Below, in pieces: positions 1 to 6,736 of a stretch of 7,099 nt of DNA. Positions within the stretch are counted from its first letter, which is position 1. Each line of letters opens with the position of its first letter. Both the position numbers and the translations under genes were made by a program. The notes beneath the pieces are model-generated. The model was given only the letters and a program-made list of their open reading frames with translations, had not been told where the DNA came from and did no database searches. Source of the stretch: Methylophilaceae bacterium (GTDB lineage: Bacteria > Pseudomonadota > Gammaproteobacteria > Burkholderiales > Methylophilaceae); assembly GCA_003533095.1 (NCBI GenBank), contig DOEL01000064.1, positions 1 to 7,099 on the forward strand, given 5' to 3'.

Positions 1-607
1 TATTATTGAGGAAAATGTTTCTATCGCTAATGGTGTGACTATCCATGGCGGAGTAATAATTGAAAGTGATAATGTCATTGGCGATAATTCAATCATTCAT
101 CCTAATGTTGTTTTAAAGACAAATACAATCATCGGTAAAAATTGCACTATATACGCTGGCGCTGTGATTGGGTCAGATGGCTTTGGTTATGCAAAAGATA
201 ATGACAAATGGCTAGCTATACCTCAAATAGGAAAGGTTGTTTTAGGTGATAACGTTGATATTGGCTCAAATTCAACCATAGATCGCGGTGCCTTAGATGA
301 TACTATTATATCTAGTGGCGTTAAAATTGATAATTTAGTGCAGATTGGACATAACTGTATTATTGGTGAAAATACGATTATTGCGGGCTGTGTGGGTATT
401 GCTGGTAGTGCTAAAATTGGTAAAAATTGTGCTATTGGAGGAGCTGCTATGATCTTAGGGCACTTATCAATTACAGATAATGTCACGATTTCACCTGGTT
501 CAATGATTACAAGATCAATAAATAAATCCGGCACATATACTGCGCTTATGCCTTTCCAAGATCATGAAGCGTGGCTTAAAACGGCAGCAAAAATTAGAAG
601 ACTATAA
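1..607 (+). CDS. lpxD: UDP-3-O-acylglucosamine N-acyltransferase LpxD (3' part, 5' end outside window)
   Basis: LpxD transfers a 3-hydroxyacyl chain from acyl-ACP to the 2-amino group of UDP-3-O-acyl-glucosamine, the third step of lipid A synthesis, in the cytoplasm. The frame is open from base 2, giving 201 residues, so the GTG at 35 is internal and not the start. The visible part is a left-handed beta-helix of hexapeptide repeats (I-G-x-N-x-x-I type). His at 350-352 (IGHN) and His at 461-463 (LGH) match the E. coli catalytic pair H239 and H276. Met at 503-505 and Arg at 512-514 match E. coli M290 (acyl-chain ruler) and R293. The N-terminal uridine-binding domain is off the window. The protein stops five residues after a KTAA motif, about 18 residues earlier than E. 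coli LpxD, so most of the C-terminal helix is absent. fabZ follows after 18 nt. Identity is very secure. Confidence 0.96.
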   Translation, partial: IIEENVSIANGVTIHGGVIIESDNVIGDNSIIHPNVVLKTNTIIGKNCTIYAGAVIGSDGFGYAKDNDKWLAIPQIGKVVLGDNVDIGSNSTIDRGALDDTIISSGVKIDNLVQIGHNCIIGENTIIAGCVGIAGSAKIGKNCAIGGAAMILGHLSITDNVTISPGSMITRSINKSGTYTALMPFQDHEAWLKTAAKIRRL

Positions 608-612
608 TAATT

Positions 613-616
613 AGGA
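613..616 (+). promoter_or_regulatory. Ribosome binding site of fabZ
   Basis: AGGA lies 9 nt before the ATG at 626. It supports that start over the second in-frame ATG at 644 (Met7). It is the clearest Shine-Dalgarno-like match at any start in the plus-strand operon. Confidence 0.6.
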
Positions 617-625
617 ATATTAAAG

Positions 626-1087
626 ATGGCTGACAACACCGCGATGGATATACATGAAATTTTAAATCACTTGCCTCACAGATATCCATTTGTACTTATT
701 GATAGAGTGATTTCAATGGAGCTTGGTAAGGAAATTTTTGCCATTAAAAATGTTTCAATTAACGAGCCTTTTTTTCCAGGGCATTTTCCATATTATCCTG
801 TGATGCCGGGTGTTTTAATTGTAGAAGCAATGGCTCAAGCTGCCGCTATTTTGTCTTTTAAGACCATGGATACAAAACCGTCGGATGATTCAGTTTATTA
901 TTTTGCTGGAATAGATAATGCGCGCTTTAAAAAACCAGTTTCGCCGGGCGACCAACTTATTATCCATGTAAAAATTGACCGTGTCCTAAAAGGTATTTGG
1001 AAGTATATTGCAGTAGCTAAAGTTAATGATGAGGTCGTTGCTGAAGCAAATATGATGTGCATTTTAAAGCCCATCGAGAAAAAATAA
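626..1087 (+). CDS. fabZ: 3-hydroxyacyl-[acyl-carrier-protein] dehydratase FabZ
   Basis: FabZ removes water from (3R)-hydroxyacyl-ACP to give trans-2-enoyl-ACP in the cytosolic type II fatty acid elongation cycle. The 153-residue protein is a single hot-dog domain of normal family length. It carries the PHRYPFxLIDRV motif (residues 17-28), the FFPGHFP motif with catalytic His53, and the VEAMAQ helix with catalytic Glu67. The ATG at 626 is preceded by AGGA at 9 nt, while the alternative Met7 start has no better site. Placement between lpxD and lpxA is the classic proteobacterial arrangement. FabZ and the two acyltransferases compete for the same 3-hydroxyacyl-ACP, so joint expression helps balance phospholipid against lipopolysaccharide. 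Nothing in the sequence looks unusual. Confidence 0.97.
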   Translation: MADNTAMDIHEILNHLPHRYPFVLIDRVISMELGKEIFAIKNVSINEPFFPGHFPYYPVMPGVLIVEAMAQAAAILSFKTMDTKPSDDSVYYFAGIDNARFKKPVSPGDQLIIHVKIDRVLKGIWKYIAVAKVNDEVVAEANMMCILKPIEKK

Positions 1088-1107
1088 ACCTATAAAGTTG
1101 TATTATT

Positions 1108-1878
1108 TTGATTCATCCTACCGCAATTGTTAATTCCAAAGCTAATTTAGATTCTAGCGTTCAAGTTGGTCCTTATTCAATTATTGATGCAGATGTAAAT
1201 ATTGGACCAGGATCGGTTATTGGTAATCATGTAACAATTACTGGAAATACAACGATCGGGAAAAATAATCATATATATCACAACAGTTCTATCGGTGAAT
1301 CGCCTCAAGATAAAAAATATAATCACGAAAAAACATTTTTAGAGATTGGCGACAACAATACAATTAGAGAGTTCTGCACATTTAATCGAGGTACTGCTCA
1401 AGATCAAGGCTTAACAAAAATAGGTAATAATAATTGGATTATGGCTTATGTACATATTGCACATGATTGTGAAATTAAAAATCACACCATACTTGCAAAT
1501 AACTCATCTCTTGCTGGCCATGTATCAATTGATGACTATGCAATATTAGGAGGTTTTACTCTAGTTCATCAATTTTGTAAGATTGGTAGCCACATTATTA
1601 CAGCAGTAAATACTGTAGTTTTTAAAGATATACCGCCTTATGTTATAGCTGCTGGTTATGATGCAAAGCCAAATGGTATAAATGCTGAAGGTTTAAAGAG
1701 GAGAGGATTTGACCCTAAGATCATTGCTAAAATAAAAGAGGCTTATAAAATTTTATATCGGCAAGGTCTTTCTCTTAATGAAGCTGAAGAAAAAATTAAA
1801 TTATTAAGTAAAGATACTGAAGAGCTTAATCTTTATATAGATTTTATTGCAAAATCTACCCGCGGTATTATTCGCTAA
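1108..1878 (+). CDS. lpxA: UDP-N-acetylglucosamine O-acyltransferase LpxA (TTG start)
   Basis: LpxA catalyses the first step of lipid A synthesis, moving a 3-hydroxyacyl chain from ACP to the 3-OH of UDP-GlcNAc. The 256 residues form an N-terminal left-handed beta-helix of hexapeptide repeats (about 1-185) and a C-terminal helical region ending in STRGIIR, close to the E. coli ending. His119 in HIAHD matches catalytic His125 of E. coli; His116, His138 and His154 match H122, H144 and H160. The start is TTG at 1108: an in-frame TAA at 1093-1095 leaves no ATG or GTG upstream, and the IHPTAIV sequence directly after it matches the family's N-terminus. No strong ribosome binding site is visible, only AAAG at 1094-1097. 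Val167 sits where E. coli has Gly173, the residue that sets acyl-chain length, which suggests a chain shorter than C14. lpxB follows after 2 nt. Confidence 0.96.
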   Translation: MIHPTAIVNSKANLDSSVQVGPYSIIDADVNIGPGSVIGNHVTITGNTTIGKNNHIYHNSSIGESPQDKKYNHEKTFLEIGDNNTIREFCTFNRGTAQDQGLTKIGNNNWIMAYVHIAHDCEIKNHTILANNSSLAGHVSIDDYAILGGFTLVHQFCKIGSHIITAVNTVVFKDIPPYVIAAGYDAKPNGINAEGLKRRGFDPKIIAKIKEAYKILYRQGLSLNEAEEKIKLLSKDTEELNLYIDFIAKSTRGIIR

Positions 1879-1880
1879 CA

Positions 1881-3017
1881 ATGAAAACAATTGCTATAGT
1901 TGCCGGAGAATCTTCCGGAGACTTGCTAGGAAGTCACTTAATCAAGTCTTTGAAATCAGCGCGTTCTGACCTTAAGTTTATTGGTATAGCCGGGCCAAAA
2001 ATGATAAAGGAAGGTGCGACTTCATTTTTTTTAATGGAAGAACTTTCAGTGAGAGGCTATTTTGAAGCCTTTAGAAAATTATTTCATCTTATTAAGCTAA
2101 GAAAGAAACTTCTAAATCAAATTTTAAATGAAAAACCTGATTTATTTATTGGCATTGACGCACCTGATTTTAATTTTTGGATTGAAAAGCAATTAAAGAA
2201 AAAAGGTGTGCCTGTAATTCATTATGTCAGCCCTTCCATTTGGGCATGGAGAAGAAACCGACTTAGAAAAATTAAAAAATCTATTGATCATATGCTGACT
2301 ATATTTCCATTTGAAAAAAATATTTATTCAAAAGCAAATATCCCAGCAAGTTTTGTCGGTCACCCGCTTGCTGATATGATCCCGCTTTATTCCAATAAAA
2401 AGAAAGCGCAAGATAAGCTTAAAATTATTAAAGCTACCAAAGTGATTGGACTATTGCCAGGGAGCAGGCAAGGCGAGGTAAAATGGCATGCTCAACTTCT
2501 AATAGATTCAGCGATTGAAATATCAAAAAAAATTCGTGATGTTAAATTTTTAGTGCCTTTACCGACTAGAGAAACATACGACATTTTTTCAAAAATACTA
2601 TTTAAAAATACACATGCAGAATTAGATATTCAATTGCTTATTGGACATGCATCAGACGCCATTAATGCAGCAGATCTAGTGATTGTGGCATCGGGTACGG
2701 CAACTTTAGAAACTGCTCTTTATAAAAAACCTATGATCGTTATTTACAAAATGTCATCCATTAGCTGGCAAATTCTTAAACGTATGCGATATTTACCGTT
2801 TGTAAGTCTTCCAAATATCCTTCTTAATAAATTTCTCGTGCCAGAACTTTTACAAAGCGATGCTACATATGCAAATATTTCTTCAAAAGCTATCGAGATT
2901 ATAAAAGATGCTTCTTACAGAAAAAATTTATTAATTCAATTTACAAAAATACACCATCAGTTAAAACAAAATACATCTGATCGTCTAAATAAAGTTATTT
3001 TGAAATTCATAAAGTAA
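1881..3017 (+). CDS. lpxB: Lipid-A-disaccharide synthase LpxB
   Basis: LpxB is a membrane-associated GT19 glycosyltransferase that joins lipid X (2,3-diacylglucosamine-1-phosphate) to UDP-2,3-diacylglucosamine, making the lipid A disaccharide and releasing UDP. Its 378 residues are close to the 382 of E. coli. Family motifs run in order: AGESSGDLLG (8-17), GIDAPDFNF (91-99), HYVSPSIWAWR (114-124), SFVGHPLAD (157-165), LLPGSRQGE (191-199), ASGTATLETAL (270-280) and SLPNILL (309-315). Asp93 or Asp96, Arg196 and Asn312 fall at the positions of known important residues. The protein is Lys-rich, as expected in an A+T-rich genome. An eight-T run at 2025-2032 encodes part of S-F-F-L. The ATG lies 2 nt after the lpxA stop without a clear ribosome binding site, so translation is probably coupled to lpxA. 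Confidence 0.96.
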   Translation: MKTIAIVAGESSGDLLGSHLIKSLKSARSDLKFIGIAGPKMIKEGATSFFLMEELSVRGYFEAFRKLFHLIKLRKKLLNQILNEKPDLFIGIDAPDFNFWIEKQLKKKGVPVIHYVSPSIWAWRRNRLRKIKKSIDHMLTIFPFEKNIYSKANIPASFVGHPLADMIPLYSNKKKAQDKLKIIKATKVIGLLPGSRQGEVKWHAQLLIDSAIEISKKIRDVKFLVPLPTRETYDIFSKILFKNTHAELDIQLLIGHASDAINAADLVIVASGTATLETALYKKPMIVIYKMSSISWQILKRMRYLPFVSLPNILLNKFLVPELLQSDATYANISSKAIEIIKDASYRKNLLIQFTKIHHQLKQNTSDRLNKVILKFIK

Positions 3018-3596
3018 ATGCAAGATAACTTAATCTGCGGTGTTGATGAGGCTGGAAGAGGGCCTTTAGCAGGCCCAGTTTACGCTGCAGCAGTTATATT
3101 AGGCCCAAATTTTAATAGGGAAGGCTTACGTGATTCTAAAAAGCTTTCTGAATCAAAACGATATTTTCTAGCTGAACACATTAAGAAAAATGCGTTAGCC
3201 TGGTCAGTTGGGATTTGTAGCGCAGTTGAAATAGATGAGTTAAATATTCATCAAGCGACACTTTTAGCTATGCAAAGAGCTATATATGCATTAAGCGGTT
3301 TTTCTTCAATTAAAATTATGGTAGATGGACTATTTTGTCCTAATGTAGACTTCTCATGTGAAGCCATAGTGAAAGGTGACGATAAAGTTCCAGAGATTTC
3401 TGCAGCTTCAATTATCGCTAAAACTGAACGCGATATAAAAATGATTGAAATTGATAAAGTTTATCCTGCCTATCAATTTAAAAAACATAAAGGTTATCCA
3501 ACCAAATTACATATTGAGATGATTAAAAGCAAAGGGCTTTGTGAATACCACCGAAAGAGCTTTTCACCTATAAAAGAAATGTTAGCTTTGCAATAG
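3018..3596 (+). CDS. rnhB: Ribonuclease HII RnhB
   Basis: RNase HII cuts the RNA strand of RNA-DNA hybrids and starts removal of single ribonucleotides misincorporated in DNA. At 192 residues it is of normal length. It has GVDEAGRGPLAGP (8-20), DSKKLS (39-44), VDG (102-104), VKGD (118-121) and EISAASIIAK (126-135). Asp10, Glu11, Asp103 and Asp121 form the four-carboxylate metal site (E. coli D16, E17, D108, D126), including the same 18-residue gap between the last two. The residue after VDG is Leu, where E. coli has Asn. The ATG directly abuts the lpxB TAA, so translation is very likely coupled. Its last 15 nt overlap the convergent methyltransferase gene. In E. coli dnaE follows rnhB; that linkage is broken here. 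Confidence 0.97.
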   Translation: MQDNLICGVDEAGRGPLAGPVYAAAVILGPNFNREGLRDSKKLSESKRYFLAEHIKKNALAWSVGICSAVEIDELNIHQATLLAMQRAIYALSGFSSIKIMVDGLFCPNVDFSCEAIVKGDDKVPEISAASIIAKTERDIKMIEIDKVYPAYQFKKHKGYPTKLHIEMIKSKGLCEYHRKSFSPIKEMLALQ

Positions 3597-4301
3597 AAAT
3601 ACACAAGGCTTATTTTTTAAATCCGTTGCAATTTCCTTTTTCCAATCCCTGATATTCTTTGTCAGAATAAATTCATTTTCCGACGTTATATTCAACCCTA
3701 TACAAAGTTTAGTTTGTTCCCTAAGATTCTCAATCAAATCATTATAAACATGCTGATTTCGGTATGGCGTTTCAATAAAAATCTGTGTTTCATTATTTTT
3801 CTTTGATTCATTTTCAATTGAAATTATTTTTTTTACTCTTTCATCTTTGTCAGAAGGTAGGTAGCCATGAAACTTGAATTGCTGTCCATTAAGGCCTGAA
3901 GCCATGAGCGCCAAGAAAATTGATGATGGCCCTGTCATTGGTGTGACTTTGATTTTGTTTTGGTGGGCTAAAGCAACTATTTTTGCCCCAGGATCTGCGA
4001 CCGCTGGACAGCCTGAGTCGGAGAGCAAACCAACGTGAAAGCCTTTTAAAAGGGGAGGTAAAAAATTTTTAATCTCTTCTTCGCTGGTAGATTTGTTTAG
4101 AACTTTAAAATTTAACTGATGAATAGGCTTATGAAGGTTAAGTGCACTTAGATAAAATCGAGCCGTTTTTTCATTTTCGACAATAAAATAATCTAAATCC
4201 TCAACAATTTTTTTATGTTTCTCTAAAAGAACAGATTCTTTAGAATTTTGGTCTATTGGAACTGGGATAAGATATAAAATTCCCTTTTGATTATCTGTCA
4301 T
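3582..4301 (-). CDS. RsmI-like SAM-dependent methyltransferase (tetrapyrrole methylase fold), target unknown
   Basis: This 239-residue protein belongs to the tetrapyrrole methylase superfamily, in the COG0313 (RsmI-related) branch. Seen motifs are GILYLIPVPI (7-16), matching the RsmI start LYIVPTPIG; VENEKTARFYL (41-51), where RsmI has EDTRHTG; LLSDSGCPAVADPG (92-105), the Gly-rich cofactor region, where RsmI has DAGTPLINDPG; TPMTGPSSIFLAL (120-132); FHGYLPS (144-150); and FIETPYR (175-181), like RsmI FYESTHR. It is about 45 residues shorter than E. coli RsmI (286 residues) and lacks the RsmI C-terminal region, so it is more likely the short paralogous subfamily than the 16S rRNA C1402 2'-O-methyltransferase itself. 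The substrate is unknown. Its ATG overlaps the maf stop by one base (TAATG), implying coupled translation, and its 3' end overlaps rnhB by 15 nt. From memory, maf and this gene are also neighbours in other betaproteobacteria. Confidence 0.85.
   Translation of the reverse strand: MTDNQKGILYLIPVPIDQNSKESVLLEKHKKIVEDLDYFIVENEKTARFYLSALNLHKPIHQLNFKVLNKSTSEEEIKNFLPPLLKGFHVGLLSDSGCPAVADPGAKIVALAHQNKIKVTPMTGPSSIFLALMASGLNGQQFKFHGYLPSDKDERVKKIISIENESKKNNETQIFIETPYRNQHVYNDLIENLREQTKLCIGLNITSENEFILTKNIRDWKKEIATDLKNKPCVFLLQS
3584..3618 (+). terminator. Candidate rho-independent terminator of the lpxD-rnhB operon
   Basis: AGCTTTG at 3584-3590 pairs with CAAGGCT at 3604-3610 in RNA: seven pairs including one G-U wobble, with a 13-nt loop that contains the rnhB stop codon. 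An A follows one base later and then six T (3613-3618), as expected of an intrinsic terminator. Read on the minus strand, the wobble becomes a C-A mismatch and the downstream tract is broken (ATTTCTTTT), so the element favours plus-strand termination. The stem is G+C-poor and could be chance in this A+T-rich sequence. The whole element lies inside the 3' coding end of the opposite gene. Confidence 0.42.
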
Positions 4302-4876
4302 TAAAATACAACGCCTTCATTACGAAGCATATTAGATAGTTCTATAAGGGGAAGTCCTATCAGTGCTGTTGGATCTTCACCTTTTATGTAATCGAGAAGA
4401 GTAATGCCAAGGCCCTCAGATTTAACGCTTCCTACGCAATTATAAGGCTGTTCTTTTGATAAGTATGATTCGATTATCTCAGAGTTTAATTTTTTGTATT
4501 TCACTTCAAAATCAACGACACATTCTTGTATTTTTTTAGTTTGAGTATTTAGTAAACAAAGAGAGGTATAAAAATTCACAACCTTTCCACTTAGAAATTG
4601 AAGTTGTTTTGTAGCCATATCATGTGTGTTTGGTTTTTCAATAATTTGATTATGACATTCTGCTATTTGATCTGAACCAATGATAAGAGAATTGGAGTAA
4701 TGTGGTGCAACTTTAAATGCTTTTTCCCTTGCAAGTCTTACAGAGACTTTTTTTGCATTTTCAGCCATCTGAGGCGATTCATCGATATCAGGACTAAAGA
4801 CATCAAAGGGTAATTTAAAACGTGATAATAATTCTCTTCGATATGGAGATGATGATGCTAAAACAAGCGTTATCAT
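4301..4876 (-). CDS. yceF: Maf family nucleotide pyrophosphatase, YceF type (probable 7-methyl-GTP pyrophosphatase)
   Basis: Maf proteins hydrolyse modified or non-canonical nucleoside triphosphates to monophosphates, cleaning the nucleotide pool; the E. coli YceF subgroup prefers 7-methyl-GTP. The protein has 191 residues (E. coli YceF 194). It begins with LVLASSSPYRRELL (4-17), continues with PDIDESP (29-35) and GSDQ (67-70, catalytic Asp69), and has KSEGLGITLL (152-161) and LIGLPLIEL (172-180). GSDQ and the GSVKSEGLGITL block resemble YceF (GSDQ, GSFKSEGFGITL) rather than YhdE, which carries GADT. A one-base overlap (TAATG) links it to the methyltransferase gene downstream, and 12 nt separate it from oadA upstream. 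In many betaproteobacteria this gene sits near the rpmF-plsX-fab cluster; here it is beside the lipid A cluster and the carboxylase genes. The 7-methyl-GTP specificity is inferred from subfamily likeness. Confidence 0.92.
   Translation of the reverse strand: MITLVLASSSPYRRELLSRFKLPFDVFSPDIDESPQMAENAKKVSVRLAREKAFKVAPHYSNSLIIGSDQIAECHNQIIEKPNTHDMATKQLQFLSGKVVNFYTSLCLLNTQTKKIQECVVDFEVKYKKLNSEIIESYLSKEQPYNCVGSVKSEGLGITLLDYIKGEDPTALIGLPLIELSNMLRNEGVVF
4314..4318 (-). promoter_or_regulatory. Possible ribosome binding site of the methyltransferase gene
   Basis: GAAGG (minus strand) lies within the last codons of maf, 12 nt before the methyltransferase ATG. The distance is longer than ideal, so stop-start coupling through TAATG probably matters more. 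Confidence 0.35.
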
Positions 4877-4888
4877 GCATTGTTTTCT

Positions 4889-6730
4889 TTATGTTTCAGG
4901 TTGAATTTCTAATAAGGTTTCGTCTGGAGATACAGACTCACCTTTTGCGACATGGATTGCAACTACAATACCTGAAGTAGGGGATTGAATTTCATTCTCC
5001 ATCTTCATGGCTTCAATAACAATCACGCTATCTCCAGCTTCAATCCTATCACCAATTTTCACTTTTACATCAATGATTGTCCCAGGCATAGCTGTTGTAA
5101 TACAGCCCTCATGGTTAGGTCTAGGCCTTAATGGTTTTGAATTTTCTTGAGTTTGTTTTTTTGATGTTTTTTTTCCATTAGTCACTTCAACTTCATTTAA
5201 AGTTTCTACTAAAACTTCTTCAGAAATTCCATCTACCGAGACATAGAATGGTCTTCTAGCTTCACCTGTATAGCCTGACCCCGTTAATTTAATATTAAAT
5301 GTTTCACCATGAAGTGTAACGTTGAACTCACTTGGAGCAAATTTTTCTGCAGATGAAAATACACTATCTTTCGAAAGAAGCGGCTCAGGCTTGATGCTAC
5401 CCGCATTTCTTTCCTGTAAAAATATTTTAGCAATATCAGGAAACATAGCGTACGTTAAAACATCTTCATCAGATTTTGTAATTTGCTCTGCTTCAATTTT
5501 AAGTTTTGCAAGCTCGGGCTCTAGAAGATCTGCGGGCCTGCATGTTAATGGTTTTTTATCACCAATTGCCATTGTTTGTATTTTTTGATTGACTTTGCCG
5601 GGTGCTTTTCCATATTCACCCATGAAATAACTTTTTATTTCATTTGTTATTGATTTGTATCGAGCCCCCGTTAAAACGTTTAATACTGCTTGCGTTCCCA
5701 CAATTTGCGAAGTTGGTGTTACAAGTGGAGGGTATCCTAAATCTTCACGTACTTTCGGTATTTCAAGAAGTACCTCATTCATGCGGTCTAATGCGCCTTG
5801 TTCTTTAAGTTGGTTAGATAAATTTGAGATCATTCCTCCAGGTACCTGATTGCTTAAAACGCGTGTATCTACTCCTGTGTAATCGGATTCATATTGCCAA
5901 TATTTTTTTCTTGCGACTTTCAGATACTCACTAATTTCCTCAACTTTTTTAATATCAATATCTGTCTTATAACCCAAGTCTTCTAAGGCAGCGATTATTG
6001 ATTCTGTTGATGGATGGCTAGCGCCTTCAGCAAAACTTGAATTACATGTATCAATAATTTCAGCGCCATTTTGTACTGCAGTTAAAAGATTAATACTTGC
6101 TAACCCAGATGTTGCATGAGAGTGAATATGAATCGGTAGTGAAACTGATTTTTTTAAAGATGTTACAAGGTTTTTAGTTGCTGAGGGTGTTAAGAGACCT
6201 GCCATATCTTTAATAGCTATAGTGTCGCATCCATAATTTTCCATTTCTTTTGCAAGATTAACGAAATAAGGAATGTCATGCACTGGGCTTGTGGTATAGC
6301 TTAGAGTACCTTCCGCATGTTTTTTGTATTTTTTGACTGATTTAATAGATGTTGTAAGATTTCTGACATCATTCATAGCATCAAAAATTCTAAATACGTC
6401 TACACCATTATTTGCAGATTGCTTTACAAATGCATCAACAACATCATCGGAATAATGACGATATCCCAATAAATTCTGCCCTCGAAGAAGCATTTGTATG
6501 CGGGAGTTTGGTAGCGCTTTTCTTAAAAGCTTTAAACGTTCCCATGGGTCTTCTTTTAAGAATCTAACGCAAGCATCGAATGTAGCGCCACCCCATGCTT
6601 CAATGGACCAAAAGCCAAGTGCATCTAATTGGGAACATATCGGAAGCATGTCTTCGGTGCGAAGTCTTGTCGCAATCTGACATTGATGCCCATCTCTTAA
6701 AACTAATTCGGTGATATGTATTTTTTTCAT
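4889..6730 (-). CDS. oadA: OadA/PycB-type biotin-dependent carboxyltransferase (probable pyruvate carboxylase subunit B; often annotated oxaloacetate decarboxylase alpha subunit)
   Basis: The protein moves the carboxyl group between carboxybiotin and pyruvate/oxaloacetate. The N-terminal TIM-barrel carboxyltransferase domain (about 1-300) has LRDGHQCQIATRLRTEDM (11-28), with metal ligand Asp13 and substrate-site Arg12 and Gln16; LLRGQNLLGYRHYSDDVV (81-98); IKDMAGLLTP (173-182), with the carbamylated Lys174; and HSH (203-205), the metal-binding His pair. A PYC-OADA domain follows (VPGGMISNL 296-304, GYPPLVTPTSQIVGTQAV 332-349). A Lys-rich linker (about 515-540) leads to a biotinyl domain with EAMKMEN (573-579) and biotin-accepting Lys576, 37 residues from the end. 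At 613 residues it resembles P. aeruginosa PycB. The neighbouring AccC-type gene 6 nt upstream, with no oadB or oadG in view, favours cytosolic pyruvate carboxylase over a sodium-pumping decarboxylase. The usual DAHQS motif reads DGHQC here. Confidence 0.93.
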   Translation of the reverse strand: MKKIHITELVLRDGHQCQIATRLRTEDMLPICSQLDALGFWSIEAWGGATFDACVRFLKEDPWERLKLLRKALPNSRIQMLLRGQNLLGYRHYSDDVVDAFVKQSANNGVDVFRIFDAMNDVRNLTTSIKSVKKYKKHAEGTLSYTTSPVHDIPYFVNLAKEMENYGCDTIAIKDMAGLLTPSATKNLVTSLKKSVSLPIHIHSHATSGLASINLLTAVQNGAEIIDTCNSSFAEGASHPSTESIIAALEDLGYKTDIDIKKVEEISEYLKVARKKYWQYESDYTGVDTRVLSNQVPGGMISNLSNQLKEQGALDRMNEVLLEIPKVREDLGYPPLVTPTSQIVGTQAVLNVLTGARYKSITNEIKSYFMGEYGKAPGKVNQKIQTMAIGDKKPLTCRPADLLEPELAKLKIEAEQITKSDEDVLTYAMFPDIAKIFLQERNAGSIKPEPLLSKDSVFSSAEKFAPSEFNVTLHGETFNIKLTGSGYTGEARRPFYVSVDGISEEVLVETLNEVEVTNGKKTSKKQTQENSKPLRPRPNHEGCITTAMPGTIIDVKVKIGDRIEAGDSVIVIEAMKMENEIQSPTSGIVVAIHVAKGESVSPDETLLEIQPET

Positions 6731-6736
6731 AGATTT

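Noticed and set aside
35..37. GTG at 35 as the start of lpxD
   Set aside because: The frame continues to base 2 with the same hexapeptide-repeat pattern, and LpxD needs its N-terminal domain; the gene is cut by the window edge.
223..534. Minus-strand open frame of 103 codons inside lpxD
   Set aside because: It is antisense to strongly conserved hexapeptide repeats; its Ile/Pro-rich translation mirrors the repeat codons and resembles no family I know.
644..646. Second ATG as the fabZ start
   Set aside because: AGGA is well spaced for the ATG at 626, and nothing similar precedes 644 at a good distance.
3541..3567. Inverted repeat GTGAA/TTCAC as a minus-strand terminator
   Set aside because: Only five pairs with a 17-nt loop and no following T tract on the minus strand; it also lies in conserved rnhB codons.
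3582..4301. Calling the methyltransferase RsmI itself
   Set aside because: It is about 45 residues shorter than E. coli RsmI, lacks its C-terminal region and differs in key motifs; a short paralogous subfamily fits better.
5322..6680. Three plus-strand open frames (5322-5588, 5655-5849, 6498-6680) inside oadA
   Set aside because: They lie opposite conserved carboxyltransferase coding sequence and lack ribosome binding sites or recognisable domains.
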